From DASSUW01 sp036520135 (lineage in GTDB: Bacteria; Actinomycetota; Thermoleophilia; Solirubrobacterales; Solirubrobacteraceae): a stretch of DNA of 34,896 nt. This document shows, piece after piece, positions 22,707-30,144 of the stretch; position 1 is the stretch's first letter, and each line of letters starts with the position of its first letter. A program made the translations under genes and the position numbers. The notes under the pieces are model-generated. The model was not told the DNA's origin. It saw nothing but the letters and a program-made list of their open reading frames with translations, and searched no databases. The stretch covers positions 1 to 34,896 of the forward strand of contig DATDKF010000264.1 in assembly GCA_036520135.1 (NCBI GenBank). Direction: 5' to 3'.

Positions 22707-23601
22707 CCTCGATTTCCAGCAGCTCGCCGCCCTCGTGCTCGACCTGCAGGGTCGTGTGCTCGATGTCGAAGTCGTCGTGCAGCATCGCCTCGAGGTGGCG
22801 GCGGACGTCGTGGCAGTCGGTGTCGCGCCCCACCATGACGTGCGCCGAGAGCGCGGGGAACCCCGACGTGACCTCCCAGACGTGCAGGTCGTGCACCTCG
22901 TTCACGCCCGCGAAGCGCGCCATCCGCCGGCCGATCTCGTCCGGGTCCAGCCCGCGCGGCGACGCCTCGAGGAACACGCGGCCGGACTCGCGCAGGAGCA
23001 TGTAGGCGGCGCGCAGCATCAGCGCGGCGACGAACAGCGCGGCGATGCCGTCCGCCCGCCCGAAGCCCGTCGCGAGCACGACCGCGCCGGCGATCGCGGT
23101 CGCCACGAACGCCGCGAGGTCGGTGAGGATGTGCTGGAACGCGCCCTCGATGTTCAGCGACGCGCGGTTCGCCTGCGCGAGCACCCAGGTGGCGACGAGG
23201 TTGACCGCGATGCCGAGGATCGCCACGGCCAGCACCAGGCCGCCCTCGACGTCGGGCGGATCGACGACCCGGCGGATGCCCTCGACGACGATCAGCACGC
23301 CGAGCACGAGCAGCGTCGTGCCATTGACCGCGGCGGCGAGGATCTCGCTGCGCTTGAGCCCGTAGGTCATCGCGCCCTTGGCCGGGCGGCGCGCGAGCCG
23401 GATCGCGACGAGCGAGAGCGCGAGCGCGCCGGCGTCGGTGAGCATGTGCGCGGCGTCGGAGAGCAGCGCCAGCGAGCGGCCGACGATGCCGGCGGCGACC
23501 TCGACGCACATGAAGCCGAGGATCAGCGCCAGCGCGATCGCCAGCTTGCGGCTGTCGGCGTCCGCGCTCACGCCGTGGTCGTGGCCGTGGTGGTGCCCCA
23601 C
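22690..23601 (-). CDS. Cation diffusion facilitator (Zn/Cd/Co/Ni efflux)
   Basis: About 303 residues: His-rich N-terminus (GHHHGHDHG), six TM helices, and a cytoplasmic ferredoxin-like domain (VNEVHDLHVWEVTSGFPALS). The metal site is visible as SDAAHMLTDAGAL in TM2 (H/D, D) and AFQHILTDLAAF in TM5 (H, D), the HD-HD form of Zn-transporting CzcD/ZitB-like members. The start is uncertain: GTG at 23601 is chosen (a CAAACT hexamer lies 6 nt upstream), with GTG 23619 and TTG 23628 in frame. The adjacent DUF4396 gene with a CsoR-like operator hints at a metal-stress locus. Confidence 0.92.
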   Translation of the reverse strand: MGHHHGHDHGVSADADSRKLAIALALILGFMCVEVAAGIVGRSLALLSDAAHMLTDAGALALSLVAIRLARRPAKGAMTYGLKRSEILAAAVNGTTLLVLGVLIVVEGIRRVVDPPDVEGGLVLAVAILGIAVNLVATWVLAQANRASLNIEGAFQHILTDLAAFVATAIAGAVVLATGFGRADGIAALFVAALMLRAAYMLLRESGRVFLEASPRGLDPDEIGRRMARFAGVNEVHDLHVWEVTSGFPALSAHVMVGRDTDCHDVRRHLEAMLHDDFDIEHTTLQVEHEGGELLEIEVSPRG

Positions 23602-23678
23602 GCCATTAGTTTGCGACACCGGAGCCAACGACGGAACCGACGGGCCGCTTTCACCCGTGTTGAGAAGCCCGCGGCCGT

Positions 23679-24128
23679 CTAGTGGTGGTGGTACTGGTGC
23701 ACGACCGCGTGGCCCTTGCCACGGGCGAGCAACCAGCGGTTGGCCGGGAACGCGGCCGCGCCGGCGATCAGCAGCGCGGCCGCAAGCACGGCCCAGAAGC
23801 CGATGTCGCCGAGCGTGGCGTCCAGCGCGCCCGGGATGAAGAAGATCACCGCGTTGTCGACGATCTCCATGATCGTGATCGAGATCGTGTCCGACGCCAG
23901 CGCGATCGGGACCACCGAGCCGACCGCCATGCCTGACCGCAGCAGCGGCAGGCTCGTCAGCGTGTAGCCGAACGCGAACGCGAGCACGATCGAGATCGCG
24001 ATCGTGGCGCCGTTCGACCAGTCCAGCGCGGTGCCGATGACCATGCCGAGCACCTCGCCGATGGCGCAGCCCGTGAGGCAGTGGACCGTTGCGCTGAACG
24101 CGAGCGCGTTCAGTGACTTCGTCTGCAT
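23679..24128 (-). CDS. DUF4396 membrane protein
   Basis: 149 residues, four TM helices. The N-terminal NALAFSATVHCLTGCAIGEVLGM is the DUF4396 signature, with a CxxxC pair in the first helix that could bind a soft metal; the C-terminus is His-rich (VVHQYHHH). Function unknown; members are often near copper or other metal genes. The ATG at 24128 is embedded in a 17-bp palindrome that resembles a CsoR-type operator. It lies 77 bp upstream of the CDF exporter on the same strand. Confidence 0.83.
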   Translation of the reverse strand: MQTKSLNALAFSATVHCLTGCAIGEVLGMVIGTALDWSNGATIAISIVLAFAFGYTLTSLPLLRSGMAVGSVVPIALASDTISITIMEIVDNAVIFFIPGALDATLGDIGFWAVLAAALLIAGAAAFPANRWLLARGKGHAVVHQYHHH

Positions 24129-24143
24129 ACCCTACGAGGGTAT
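24127..24143 (-). promoter_or_regulatory. CsoR-like operator at the DUF4396 start
   Basis: Perfect palindrome ATACCCTACGAGGGTAT (7-bp arms, 3-bp centre) overlapping the ATG. It is close to the G/C-tract operators TACCC-n-GGGTA bound by CsoR/RcnR-family Cu(I) or metal repressors. On the minus strand it contains TACCCT, a -10-like box 8 nt before the ATG, so repressor binding would block transcription. Confidence 0.6.
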
Positions 24144-24180
24144 CAAGCGGAACAGTCGCCCTAGCGCGCGCGCAGGTGCG

Positions 24181-24681
24181 TCAGCTTGCCAGCGCGAGGT
24201 CGTCGAAGCGCCGGTAGACGCTCGACCCGAGCCGCTCGATGTCGGCGCCGTAGACGTGGATCGAGATCGTCAGGCCCGAGCCGCCGGCCTCGACGCGGTG
24301 GATGTTCTCGGCGGGCGGCACGAGCGCCTCGACGTCGCCGGGGTGGGCCTCGATGTGCTCCGTGAGCTCAAGCCGGCCGTCGACGAGCTGGTAGCGGGTC
24401 TCGTGCTCGAGGCCGCGGTAGACGCCGACGACGCACCACGCCACGTGGTCGTGGATCGGCGTGAGCTGGCCGGGGCGCCACACGAGCGCGACCACCGACA
24501 GGCGGCGGCAGTCCGAGACGTGCAGCAGGTGCTGGCGGTAGCTGTCGGCAGCCGGTCGCTGGTGCTCGGGGGCGAGCCAGCCGTCCTGCGCGAGCAGCGG
24601 GCGCAGGCGCTCGGCGATCGCGTGCGGGTCGTCGATCGTCGCCTCGGCGTCGCGAACGAAGCCGGCGAAGGCGGGATGCAT
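24181..24681 (-). CDS. Cysteine dioxygenase-like cupin enzyme
   Basis: 166 residues of the bacterial cysteine dioxygenase / thiol dioxygenase family. The iron facial triad is visible as His-77 and His-79 (TPIHDHVAWCVVGVYRG) and His-128 (AENIHRVE), and the conserved tail block ISIHVYGADIERLG is present. These enzymes oxidise cysteine or 3-mercaptopropionate to sulfinic acids; substrate cannot be told apart by eye. ATG at 24681; the longer frame is an antiframe of the aldo/keto reductase gene. No clear Shine-Dalgarno. Divergent from the reductase with 84 bp between starts. Confidence 0.88.
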   Translation of the reverse strand: MHPAFAGFVRDAEATIDDPHAIAERLRPLLAQDGWLAPEHQRPAADSYRQHLLHVSDCRRLSVVALVWRPGQLTPIHDHVAWCVVGVYRGLEHETRYQLVDGRLELTEHIEAHPGDVEALVPPAENIHRVEAGGSGLTISIHVYGADIERLGSSVYRRFDDLALAS

Positions 24682-24752
24682 CGCAGGAGCGTCCCAGGCG
24701 GTGCCGACGTGATCACTGGAGCAGGCAGGCGGGTCGCGGGTGCGGCAATCCG

Positions 24753-24758
24753 TACGGT
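24753..24758 (+). promoter_or_regulatory. Leaderless -10 of the aldo/keto reductase gene
   Basis: TACGGT ends 7 nt before the ATG at 24766, with no Shine-Dalgarno between; transcription is predicted to start at the start codon. No convincing -35. Confidence 0.45.
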
Positions 24759-24765
24759 GTCCGCC

Positions 24766-25608
24766 ATGAGCTCCGTGCCGACGATCGCCCTCAACGACGG
24801 CGCCCGCATCCCCCAGCTCGGCTTCGGCGTGTTCAAGATCGACCCCGCGGAGACCGCCGCGGCGACGCGGAGCGCGCTGGAGATCGGCTACCGCCACATC
24901 GACACCGCGGAGATGTACGGCAACGAGCGCGGGGTCGGCGAGGCGATCCGCGCGGCCGGGCCCACCCGCGATGAGGTCTACATCACGAGCAAGCTCGACA
25001 ACGGGGTGCACCGGCCCGACGACGCGCGCCGCGCGTTCGAGCGGACGCTCGCCGAGCTCGGCTTCGACCAGGTTGACCTGTTCCTCATCCACTGGCCGCT
25101 GCCGACCCGCTACGACGGCGACTTCGTGTCGACCTGGAAGACGCTCGGGGAGTTCAAGGCCGACGGCCGCGCCCGCTCGATCGGCGTGTCGAACTTCCAG
25201 GTCGCCCACCTTGAGCGGTTGGCCGCGGAGGCCGACGTCGTGCCGGCGGTCAACCAGGTCGAGCTGCACCCCTACCTGCGCAACGCCGACGTGAGCGCGT
25301 ACTGCGAGGGACAGGGGATCGCGGTCGAGGCGTGGGCGCCGATCGCGCGCGGTCGCGTGCTCGACGATCCGGTGATCGTGGAGATCGCGCGCGCGGCCGG
25401 CCGGACGCCTGCGCAGGTCGTGCTGCGCTGGCAGATCCAGCGCGGCCGCATCGTCTTCCCGAAGTCGACGTCGCCGGAGCGGATGCGCGAGAACTTCGAC
25501 GTCTTCGGATTCGAGCTCGCGGCCGGCGACCTCGACCGGATCGACGCGCTCGACCGCGGCGAGGACGGCCGGACCGGGCCGAACCCGGATCGCTTCGACC
25601 GCGTCTGA
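24766..25608 (+). CDS. Aldo/keto reductase
   Basis: 280-residue NADPH-dependent (beta/alpha)8 reductase, similar to 2,5-diketo-D-gluconate reductases of the AKR5 type. Catalytic tetrad: Asp-46 and Tyr-51 in GYRHIDTAEMYGNE, Lys-76 in ITSKL, His-109 in LFLIHWPLP. Further blocks are SIGVSNFQVAHLERL, VNQVELHPYLRN and the cofactor motif IVFPKSTSPERMREN. Complete, with the ATG at 24766 chosen from the family N-terminus (IALNDGARIPQLGFGVF). Substrate unknown. A VOC gene follows after 64 nt. Confidence 0.95.
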   Translation: MSSVPTIALNDGARIPQLGFGVFKIDPAETAAATRSALEIGYRHIDTAEMYGNERGVGEAIRAAGPTRDEVYITSKLDNGVHRPDDARRAFERTLAELGFDQVDLFLIHWPLPTRYDGDFVSTWKTLGEFKADGRARSIGVSNFQVAHLERLAAEADVVPAVNQVELHPYLRNADVSAYCEGQGIAVEAWAPIARGRVLDDPVIVEIARAAGRTPAQVVLRWQIQRGRIVFPKSTSPERMRENFDVFGFELAAGDLDRIDALDRGEDGRTGPNPDRFDRV

Positions 25609-25672
25609 CCGATGAGTTCCGGGTGGCTCGCCGGTCCCTGCTCACAGACCGACCCCGTCAGAAGGAGTCCCC

Positions 25673-26041
25673 ATGCTCGCCGACAGCAAGGCATTCAGCG
25701 GCTTCGCGGTGAAGGACCTCGAGGAGGCGCGCGCGTTCTACGGCGACACGCTCGGGCTCGAGACGTCCGAGGAGAACGGCCTGCTCACCCTGCACCTGGC
25801 CGGCGACCGGACGACGCTCGTGTACCCGAAGCCCGACCACCAGCCCGGCAACTACACGATCCTCAACTTCCCGGTCGCCGACATCGGCGCCGCCGTCGAC
25901 GGCCTCGCGGCGCGGGGCGTGGAGTTCGAGCGCTACGAGGGGTTCGAGCAGGACGAGAAGGGCATCGCCCGCGCGGGTGGGCCGCCGATCGCGTGGTTCA
26001 CCGACCCGTCGGACAACATCCTCTCCGTGCTCGAGATGTAG
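25673..26041 (+). CDS. VOC-family (glyoxalase/bleomycin-resistance fold) protein
   Basis: 122 residues with the paired beta-alpha-beta-beta-beta VOC modules: AFSGFAVKDLEEARAFYGDTLGLE at the start of the first, and AWFTDPSDNILSVLE at the end of the second. The terminal Glu (VLEM) is in the usual metal-ligand position; other ligands are unclear. ATG at 25673 is preceded by a good AGAAGGAG Shine-Dalgarno. Probably in one operon with the aldo/keto reductase. Substrate unknown. Confidence 0.9.
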   Translation: MLADSKAFSGFAVKDLEEARAFYGDTLGLETSEENGLLTLHLAGDRTTLVYPKPDHQPGNYTILNFPVADIGAAVDGLAARGVEFERYEGFEQDEKGIARAGGPPIAWFTDPSDNILSVLEM

Positions 26042-26091
26042 CCGTCGCGGAGCGCGGCGATCAGCGGGCGAGCACGGCCACGGCGCCGGCC

Positions 26092-26745
26092 CTAGGGGTC
26101 GTCCTGGTCCGCGGGCCACGGGAGCGGGAAGAGGTCGCGGTACGGGCGCGCCTCGTCGATGACCCGCGCGATCGACGGGCGCGCCAGGAGATCGCGGTAG
26201 TAGCGGGTCACGTTGGCGGCCTCCCAGCGATGGATCGCCCGCAGGTAGAACAGCGGCGGGAACAGCGCGCAGTCGGCCACGGTGAAAGTGTCGCCGCCGG
26301 CCCAGCGCCGATCGGCGAGCCGGTCGTCGAGCACGCGGTAGGCGGTGTCGAGGGCGCGCCGCGCGTCGGCGACGCCCTCGGGGTCCTCGCGGCCCTCGGG
26401 CCGCAGCCGGTCGCCGACGATCTTCTGCATCGGCGTCGAGAGCTGCTGGTCGCCGACGCGGTCCCACAGGCGCGCCTGAAGCGCGGCGGCCGGGTCGGCC
26501 GGAACGAGCGCGTGGGCGTCGCCGTCGAGGTACTCGATGATCGTCGTCGACTCCGGGAGGATCAGATCGGCGGCCTCGTCGCGGAGGACCGGCATCCCGG
26601 CCGGCGGCCACAGGCGGGCGAGCTCCTCGCGGCCCTCGGCGCCTTCGACGATGTGGGACTCGAACGGCGTCCCGAGCTCGTAGAGCGCGATCAGCACCTT
26701 CTGGCAGTAGGAGGCGAACGGGTGCTGGTAGAGGACGAGCGCCAC
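26092..26745 (-). CDS. Glutathione S-transferase-like protein
   Basis: 217 residues: an N-terminal thioredoxin-like domain (LYQHPFASYCQKVLIALYE, with SYC-Q at the active-site helix, and MPVLRDEAADLILPESTTI with the ES motif that would hold glutathione) and a C-terminal all-helical domain (WAGGDTFTVADCALFPPL, the N-capping box). Most actinobacteria use mycothiol rather than glutathione, so the thiol partner is uncertain. GTG at 26745 begins 3 nt after the CBS gene stop, so the two are likely co-transcribed. Confidence 0.9.
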   Translation of the reverse strand: MALVLYQHPFASYCQKVLIALYELGTPFESHIVEGAEGREELARLWPPAGMPVLRDEAADLILPESTTIIEYLDGDAHALVPADPAAALQARLWDRVGDQQLSTPMQKIVGDRLRPEGREDPEGVADARRALDTAYRVLDDRLADRRWAGGDTFTVADCALFPPLFYLRAIHRWEAANVTRYYRDLLARPSIARVIDEARPYRDLFPLPWPADQDDP

Positions 26746-26748
26746 GCG

Positions 26749-27156
26749 TCAGCAGTCGCCGGTGCCGCCGGTGCCGCAGAAGCCCTGCAGGTCCTCGGTG
26801 ATCGCGACGACGCCGAGCAGCCGCCCGTCGTGGTCGACGACCGGGACGCGGCGCGTTCCGCTGCCCAGCGCGAGCTCCTCGCCGCGCGACGCCGGTTCGT
26901 CGGGCGTGACCGTCGGGCCGCGCTCGGCGAGCTCCGCGGCGGGCCGCGCGGGATCGGCCCCGGCGAGGTCCTCCAGGCGCAGGCTGCCGACGTAGCGCCC
27001 GTCGTCGGCGAGCAGCGCCATCCGCCGGCTCTCGCTGCCGGCGAACCAGGCCGATACCTCGGCGACGGTCGCGCTCGCGGGCAGCGCGCTGAAGCGGGAG
27101 TGCGTCACGTCGGCGACCGTCAGGCCGGCGGCCTCGTCGAGGCGTGTGCGAGCCAT
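26749..27156 (-). CDS. CBS-domain pair protein
   Basis: 135 residues made of two CBS repeats: LTVADVTHSRFSALPASATVAEV...RRMALLADDGRYVGSLRLEDL and TVTPDEPASRGEELAL...RRVPVVDHDGRLLGVVAITEDL. Such stand-alone pairs bind adenosine nucleotides or act as energy sensors. The C-terminus FCGTGGTGDC carries two cysteines. ATG at 27156 is chosen over GTG 27174 because TACCGT (27163-27168) ends 6 nt before it, suggesting a leaderless mRNA. Confidence 0.87.
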   Translation of the reverse strand: MARTRLDEAAGLTVADVTHSRFSALPASATVAEVSAWFAGSESRRMALLADDGRYVGSLRLEDLAGADPARPAAELAERGPTVTPDEPASRGEELALGSGTRRVPVVDHDGRLLGVVAITEDLQGFCGTGGTGDC

Positions 27157-27177
27157 GCCCAGACGGTAACGCACCGG

Positions 27178-27549
27178 TCAGGCCAGGGCGGCGCGCAGCG
27201 CAGCAAGGTCGGCGGCGCCGAACACCACGCGGTTGCGCGTGGCGACGTAGACGAGGTCGAGGTCCACGCCCGCGCGCGCGATCCGGCGCGTGAGGTCAGC
27301 GAGCACGCCCGGGCGGTCCTCGACGTCGACGACGACGACCTCGCGCTCGCGCGTGACCGCGACGTGCGAGATCGCCAGCGAGTGACGGGCGGCCCCGGCG
27401 TGCGGGACGAGGATGTGCAGCTCGGCGCGATCCCCCTCCCCGATGCACGTCGCGGCCGCGATGTTCACGCCCGCGTCGCTGATCGCGGCCGCGACCTGCG
27501 CCAGCGCCCCCGGGGTGTTCTCGATGTCGATGACCAGGTCGACTGCCAT
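27178..27549 (-). CDS. Tandem ACT-domain protein
   Basis: 123 residues with two ACT-like modules: VDLVIDIENTPGALAQVAAAISDAGVNI and VVVVDVEDRPGVLADLTRRIARAGVDLDLVYVATR, each with the ligand-binding Gly between strand 1 and helix 1. Probably an amino-acid-sensing regulatory protein; no catalytic domain is attached. ATG at 27549; a longer frame adds only Arg-rich antiframe sequence. Located 20 nt downstream of the alpha/beta hydrolase gene. Confidence 0.87.
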   Translation of the reverse strand: MAVDLVIDIENTPGALAQVAAAISDAGVNIAAATCIGEGDRAELHILVPHAGAARHSLAISHVAVTREREVVVVDVEDRPGVLADLTRRIARAGVDLDLVYVATRNRVVFGAADLAALRAALA

Positions 27550-27569
27550 GCGTCCCGTCGGCGCGCAGC

Positions 27570-28457
27570 CTACTTGCCCGACGTGTGCCGGAGGATCGCC
27601 GGCACGACGACGTCCCATGTGGCGGGCGGGAAGTACTCGTGCCCCATCGGCTCCAGGCCGATCAGCTCGGCGCCGGGGATCTCCCGTGCGAGCGCCTCGG
27701 CGTGGGCGAACCGGAACATCGGATCGCCGGTGCCGTGCAGGATCAGCGTCGGGACGGTCAGCGCGCCGAGCCGCGCCCTCCAGGGCTCGCCGGGATCCAT
27801 CGCGAACACGTTCGTCAGGTTCGCCTCGATGTCGGCGGCGCGGTCGAACACGCGCACGGCGAGCTCCCGCATGGCCGCCTCGTCGAAGCGGGCCGCGAAC
27901 GGCCGCTCGGACTCGACGATGTACTCGATCACGGCGGCGCGGTCGGTCCAGTCGGGCGGCGCGGGCTCGTTCGCGAAGAACGCCCGCAGCTCGTCGGTCA
28001 CGCCCGGCAGGTCGGCGTCCTCGTGGCCAGGCGCGCCGGGGGTCGACGCGGCGAGCGTGAGCGTCGCGATGCGATCCGGATGGTCGAGCGCCAGCAGCTG
28101 TCCGATCGCCCCGCCCAGCGACAGTCCCACGAAGTGCGCGGTCTCCAGGCCGAGCGCGTCGAGGATCCCGACGGCGTCGGCGACCAGGTCGCGCATCCCG
28201 TACGGCGGCGCGCCCGGCGGGTACGTCACCGACCGGCCGGCGTCGCGGATGTCGTAGCGGACGACGCGCCGCCCGCCGGCCGCGAGCCGCGCGCAGAGCT
28301 CCTCGTCCCAGGACAGCATCGAGTTGCCCGCCCCGTGGCTCAGCACGATCGCGGGATCGGCGGAGTCGCCGAAGCTCTCGACGCAGATGCCGACCCCGTT
28401 GGCCGGCACGACGAAGTCATTCATATCCACTGGACCGCCGGCCGCACCGAAACTCAT
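27570..28457 (-). CDS. Alpha/beta hydrolase
   Basis: 295 residues. Oxyanion region VLSHGAGNSMLSWD, nucleophile elbow FVGLSLGGAIGQ (Ser), acid in LILHGTGDPMF (Asp) and His in LEPMGHEYFPPA give a complete catalytic triad; overall similar to esterases, haloperoxidase-like and dienelactone-type hydrolases. ATG at 28457 overlaps the TGA of the upstream VOC gene (ATGA), which supports it over the internal ATG at 28424. Substrate unknown. Confidence 0.93.
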   Translation of the reverse strand: MSFGAAGGPVDMNDFVVPANGVGICVESFGDSADPAIVLSHGAGNSMLSWDEELCARLAAGGRRVVRYDIRDAGRSVTYPPGAPPYGMRDLVADAVGILDALGLETAHFVGLSLGGAIGQLLALDHPDRIATLTLAASTPGAPGHEDADLPGVTDELRAFFANEPAPPDWTDRAAVIEYIVESERPFAARFDEAAMRELAVRVFDRAADIEANLTNVFAMDPGEPWRARLGALTVPTLILHGTGDPMFRFAHAEALAREIPGAELIGLEPMGHEYFPPATWDVVVPAILRHTSGK

Positions 28458-28828
28458 CGCGGCGGGGCGTACCGCCGGTGCAGGATCAGGACGTTGCCAT
28501 CGGGGTCGTAGAAGAACCCCATCAGGCAGACGCCCGTGTCTACCGTCTCGCCCAGGAACTCGACGCCGTGAGCGACGAGCCGTTCTCTGGCCGCCTCGAC
28601 GTCGGGCACCCGGAGCGCGATGCCCGCCGTGTTCGGCGCGAACGGCACGCCTTGCGCCTCGGGCTGCCAGAGCGCGAGCGTGACGTTGGACGTTTCGAAC
28701 TCGTCGGGATTGAGGGTGCTGGGCGGCAGGCCGAGCACGTCGGCGTAGAACCGGCGAGCGCGGGCGATATCGCGCGTCGGCACCGACACGAAGTCGACGC
28801 GCTCGACGAACCCCGTCACTGTCGTCAT
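28454..28828 (-). CDS. VOC-family protein
   Basis: 124 residues, VOC fold: VDFVSVPTRDIARARRFYADVLGL opens the first module, and GIALRVPDVEAARERL plus FFYDPDGNVLILHRRY the second, with the DPDGN turn and terminal acidic/His positions of this superfamily (lactoylglutathione lyase-like). ATG at 28828; GATACT (28836-28841) ends 7 nt before it, so the operon VOC-hydrolase-ACT probably begins with a leaderless transcript. Confidence 0.9.
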   Translation of the reverse strand: MTTVTGFVERVDFVSVPTRDIARARRFYADVLGLPPSTLNPDEFETSNVTLALWQPEAQGVPFAPNTAGIALRVPDVEAARERLVAHGVEFLGETVDTGVCLMGFFYDPDGNVLILHRRYAPPR

Positions 28829-28990
28829 GCCCCGAAGTATCGGCGAGATCCGCGCTTGCGCGCTCGTCCCGCCGGCATCGGAGTATCGTCCAAGCGGCTC
28901 GGCTGGGAGGCGCGCTTGACTCTTCACGGACATCACCGACACGCTCGGCGGTGGAGCTGGACGGGTCGCGGCGATCCTACAGAACGCGCT

Positions 28991-29842
28991 GTGAGGTGGA
29001 TCGGCATCGTGCTGGTGTGCGCGGCGCTGGCTTTCGCCGGATGCGGGTCCTCGTCGGAACAGAGCGCCCAGGAGACCGCCTCGCCGACGCCGACGACCAC
29101 GACGACGGCGACCGCCACCGCGACGGCCACCGGGGACGAGGCGGATCTTGACCGCCTGCCGGAGGTGCCCGCAGCGACCACGTCGACCCGCCCCCCGGAA
29201 TCGGCAGACCGCACCGGCGGCGACGCGTTCCTGACGGAGGTCTTCGATGAGGCCCAGGCGATGTGGAGCGATGAGTTCGAAGCGGCCGGCGTGCACTACG
29301 CCCCCGCCCGGATCACACTGTTCCGCGACGAGGTCCACACCGCCTGTGGCACCCAGAGCGCGAGCGTCGGTCCGTTCTACTGCCCGGCCGATGCCGGCGT
29401 GTACCTCGACCGCCGCTTCTTCGACGCGCTCTCGCAGAGGGTCGGTGTGCGGCTCGGCGACTTCGCGCAGGCTTACGTGGTCGCCCATGAGGTTGCGCAT
29501 CACGTCCAGATGCTGCTCGGCATCATGCAACGCGTCGCCGCGGCCGATCAGCAGGACCCGGCAGGCGAGAACGCCCGCTCCGTGCGCCTCGAGCTGCAGG
29601 CCGACTGCTTTGCCGGTGTGTGGGCGCACTCGCGCTACGTCCGGGGACAGGTCCGCGAAGAGGACTTCGCGGACGCGCTGCGGGCCGCCGCGGTCGTGGG
29701 CAGCGACTTCCAGCAGCACCTCGCCACGGGCACGATCAGGCCCGAGGACTGGACGCACGGCTCCTCGCGCCAGCGCCAGCACTGGCTGACGACCGGGTTC
29801 GAGCAGGGCAAGCCAGCCGCGTGCGACACCTTCGGCGCGTGA
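28991..29842 (+). CDS. Neutral zinc metallopeptidase lipoprotein (YpfJ/PF04228-like)
   Basis: 283 residues. Lipoprotein signal (hydrophobic 5-17, LAFAGC with Cys-18 as the lipidated residue), a Ser/Thr/Pro linker rich in TATATA-type repeats (about 25-65), then the metallopeptidase domain: FYCPADAGVYLDRRFF, the zinc-binding helix AYVVAHEVAHHVQ (HExxH) and RLELQADCFAGVWAH (third ligand region). Full length for the family; physiological substrate unknown. Start at GTG 28991 from the signal peptide. Confidence 0.93.
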   Translation: MRWIGIVLVCAALAFAGCGSSSEQSAQETASPTPTTTTTATATATATGDEADLDRLPEVPAATTSTRPPESADRTGGDAFLTEVFDEAQAMWSDEFEAAGVHYAPARITLFRDEVHTACGTQSASVGPFYCPADAGVYLDRRFFDALSQRVGVRLGDFAQAYVVAHEVAHHVQMLLGIMQRVAAADQQDPAGENARSVRLELQADCFAGVWAHSRYVRGQVREEDFADALRAAAVVGSDFQQHLATGTIRPEDWTHGSSRQRQHWLTTGFEQGKPAACDTFGA

Positions 29843-29980
29843 CCGCTACGTCTAATCGCCGCGCATCCTCCGGACGTCGCGCAGGGCGAGCGGCGCGAGG
29901 ACAGACGCGAACATGAGCGCCGCAGGACCGTGAGGCTCTCAGGCAATCCCGGCGCCGGCGGCGCAGCGTAAAGCCGGCGG

Positions 29981-30064
29981 TTACCAGCGCACTTCGACGC
30001 CGTACTCGTCGAAGTGTGGGTCCGCCGTGATGATGGGCACGCGCTCGATCAGCAGCCGGCTCAC
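29981..30064 (-). pseudogene. Truncated PIN-domain (VapC-like) toxin remnant
   Basis: A 27-codon frame, GTG-AGC-CGG through IERVPIITADPHFDEYGVEV to RW and TAA. The stretch PIITADPHFDEYGVEV is the conserved last strand-helix of PIN toxins (L-L/I-TADP-x-F-x-x-Y-G-V). The rest of the ~130-residue domain, including the N-terminal Asp and central Glu/Asp, is absent. The GTG overlaps the TGA of the upstream frame (GTGA), as toxin and antitoxin genes commonly do. Probably the product of an internal deletion. Confidence 0.65.
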
Positions 30065-30144
30065 TCGGTGGAGTCGGCGAACTCGACCGGCGTCTCGTCG
30101 AAGTCCTCGGCGATGACGATCTGCCCCTTCAGCGCTCCCGGGCT
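30061..30144 (-). pseudogene. Antitoxin C-terminal tail fused to merR
   Basis: The last 27 codons of the MerR frame (from SPGALKGQIVIAEDFDE) resemble the toxin-neutralising tail of Phd/VapB antitoxins (typically P-G-x-L-K-G-Q-I-x-I-A-D-D-F-D-E) and are followed, in GTGA overlap, by the PIN remnant. Seen by pattern; inference that it was captured by an in-frame deletion. Confidence 0.6.

Noticed and set aside
25612..28257. 881-aa plus-strand open frame across several genes
   Set aside because: It is the antiframe of the GST, CBS, ACT and hydrolase genes, each of which has clear domain motifs on the minus strand.
29620..29946. Short open frames at the end of and beyond the metallopeptidase gene
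   Set aside because: Compositionally biased, no conserved motif; overlap the 3' end of a clear gene.
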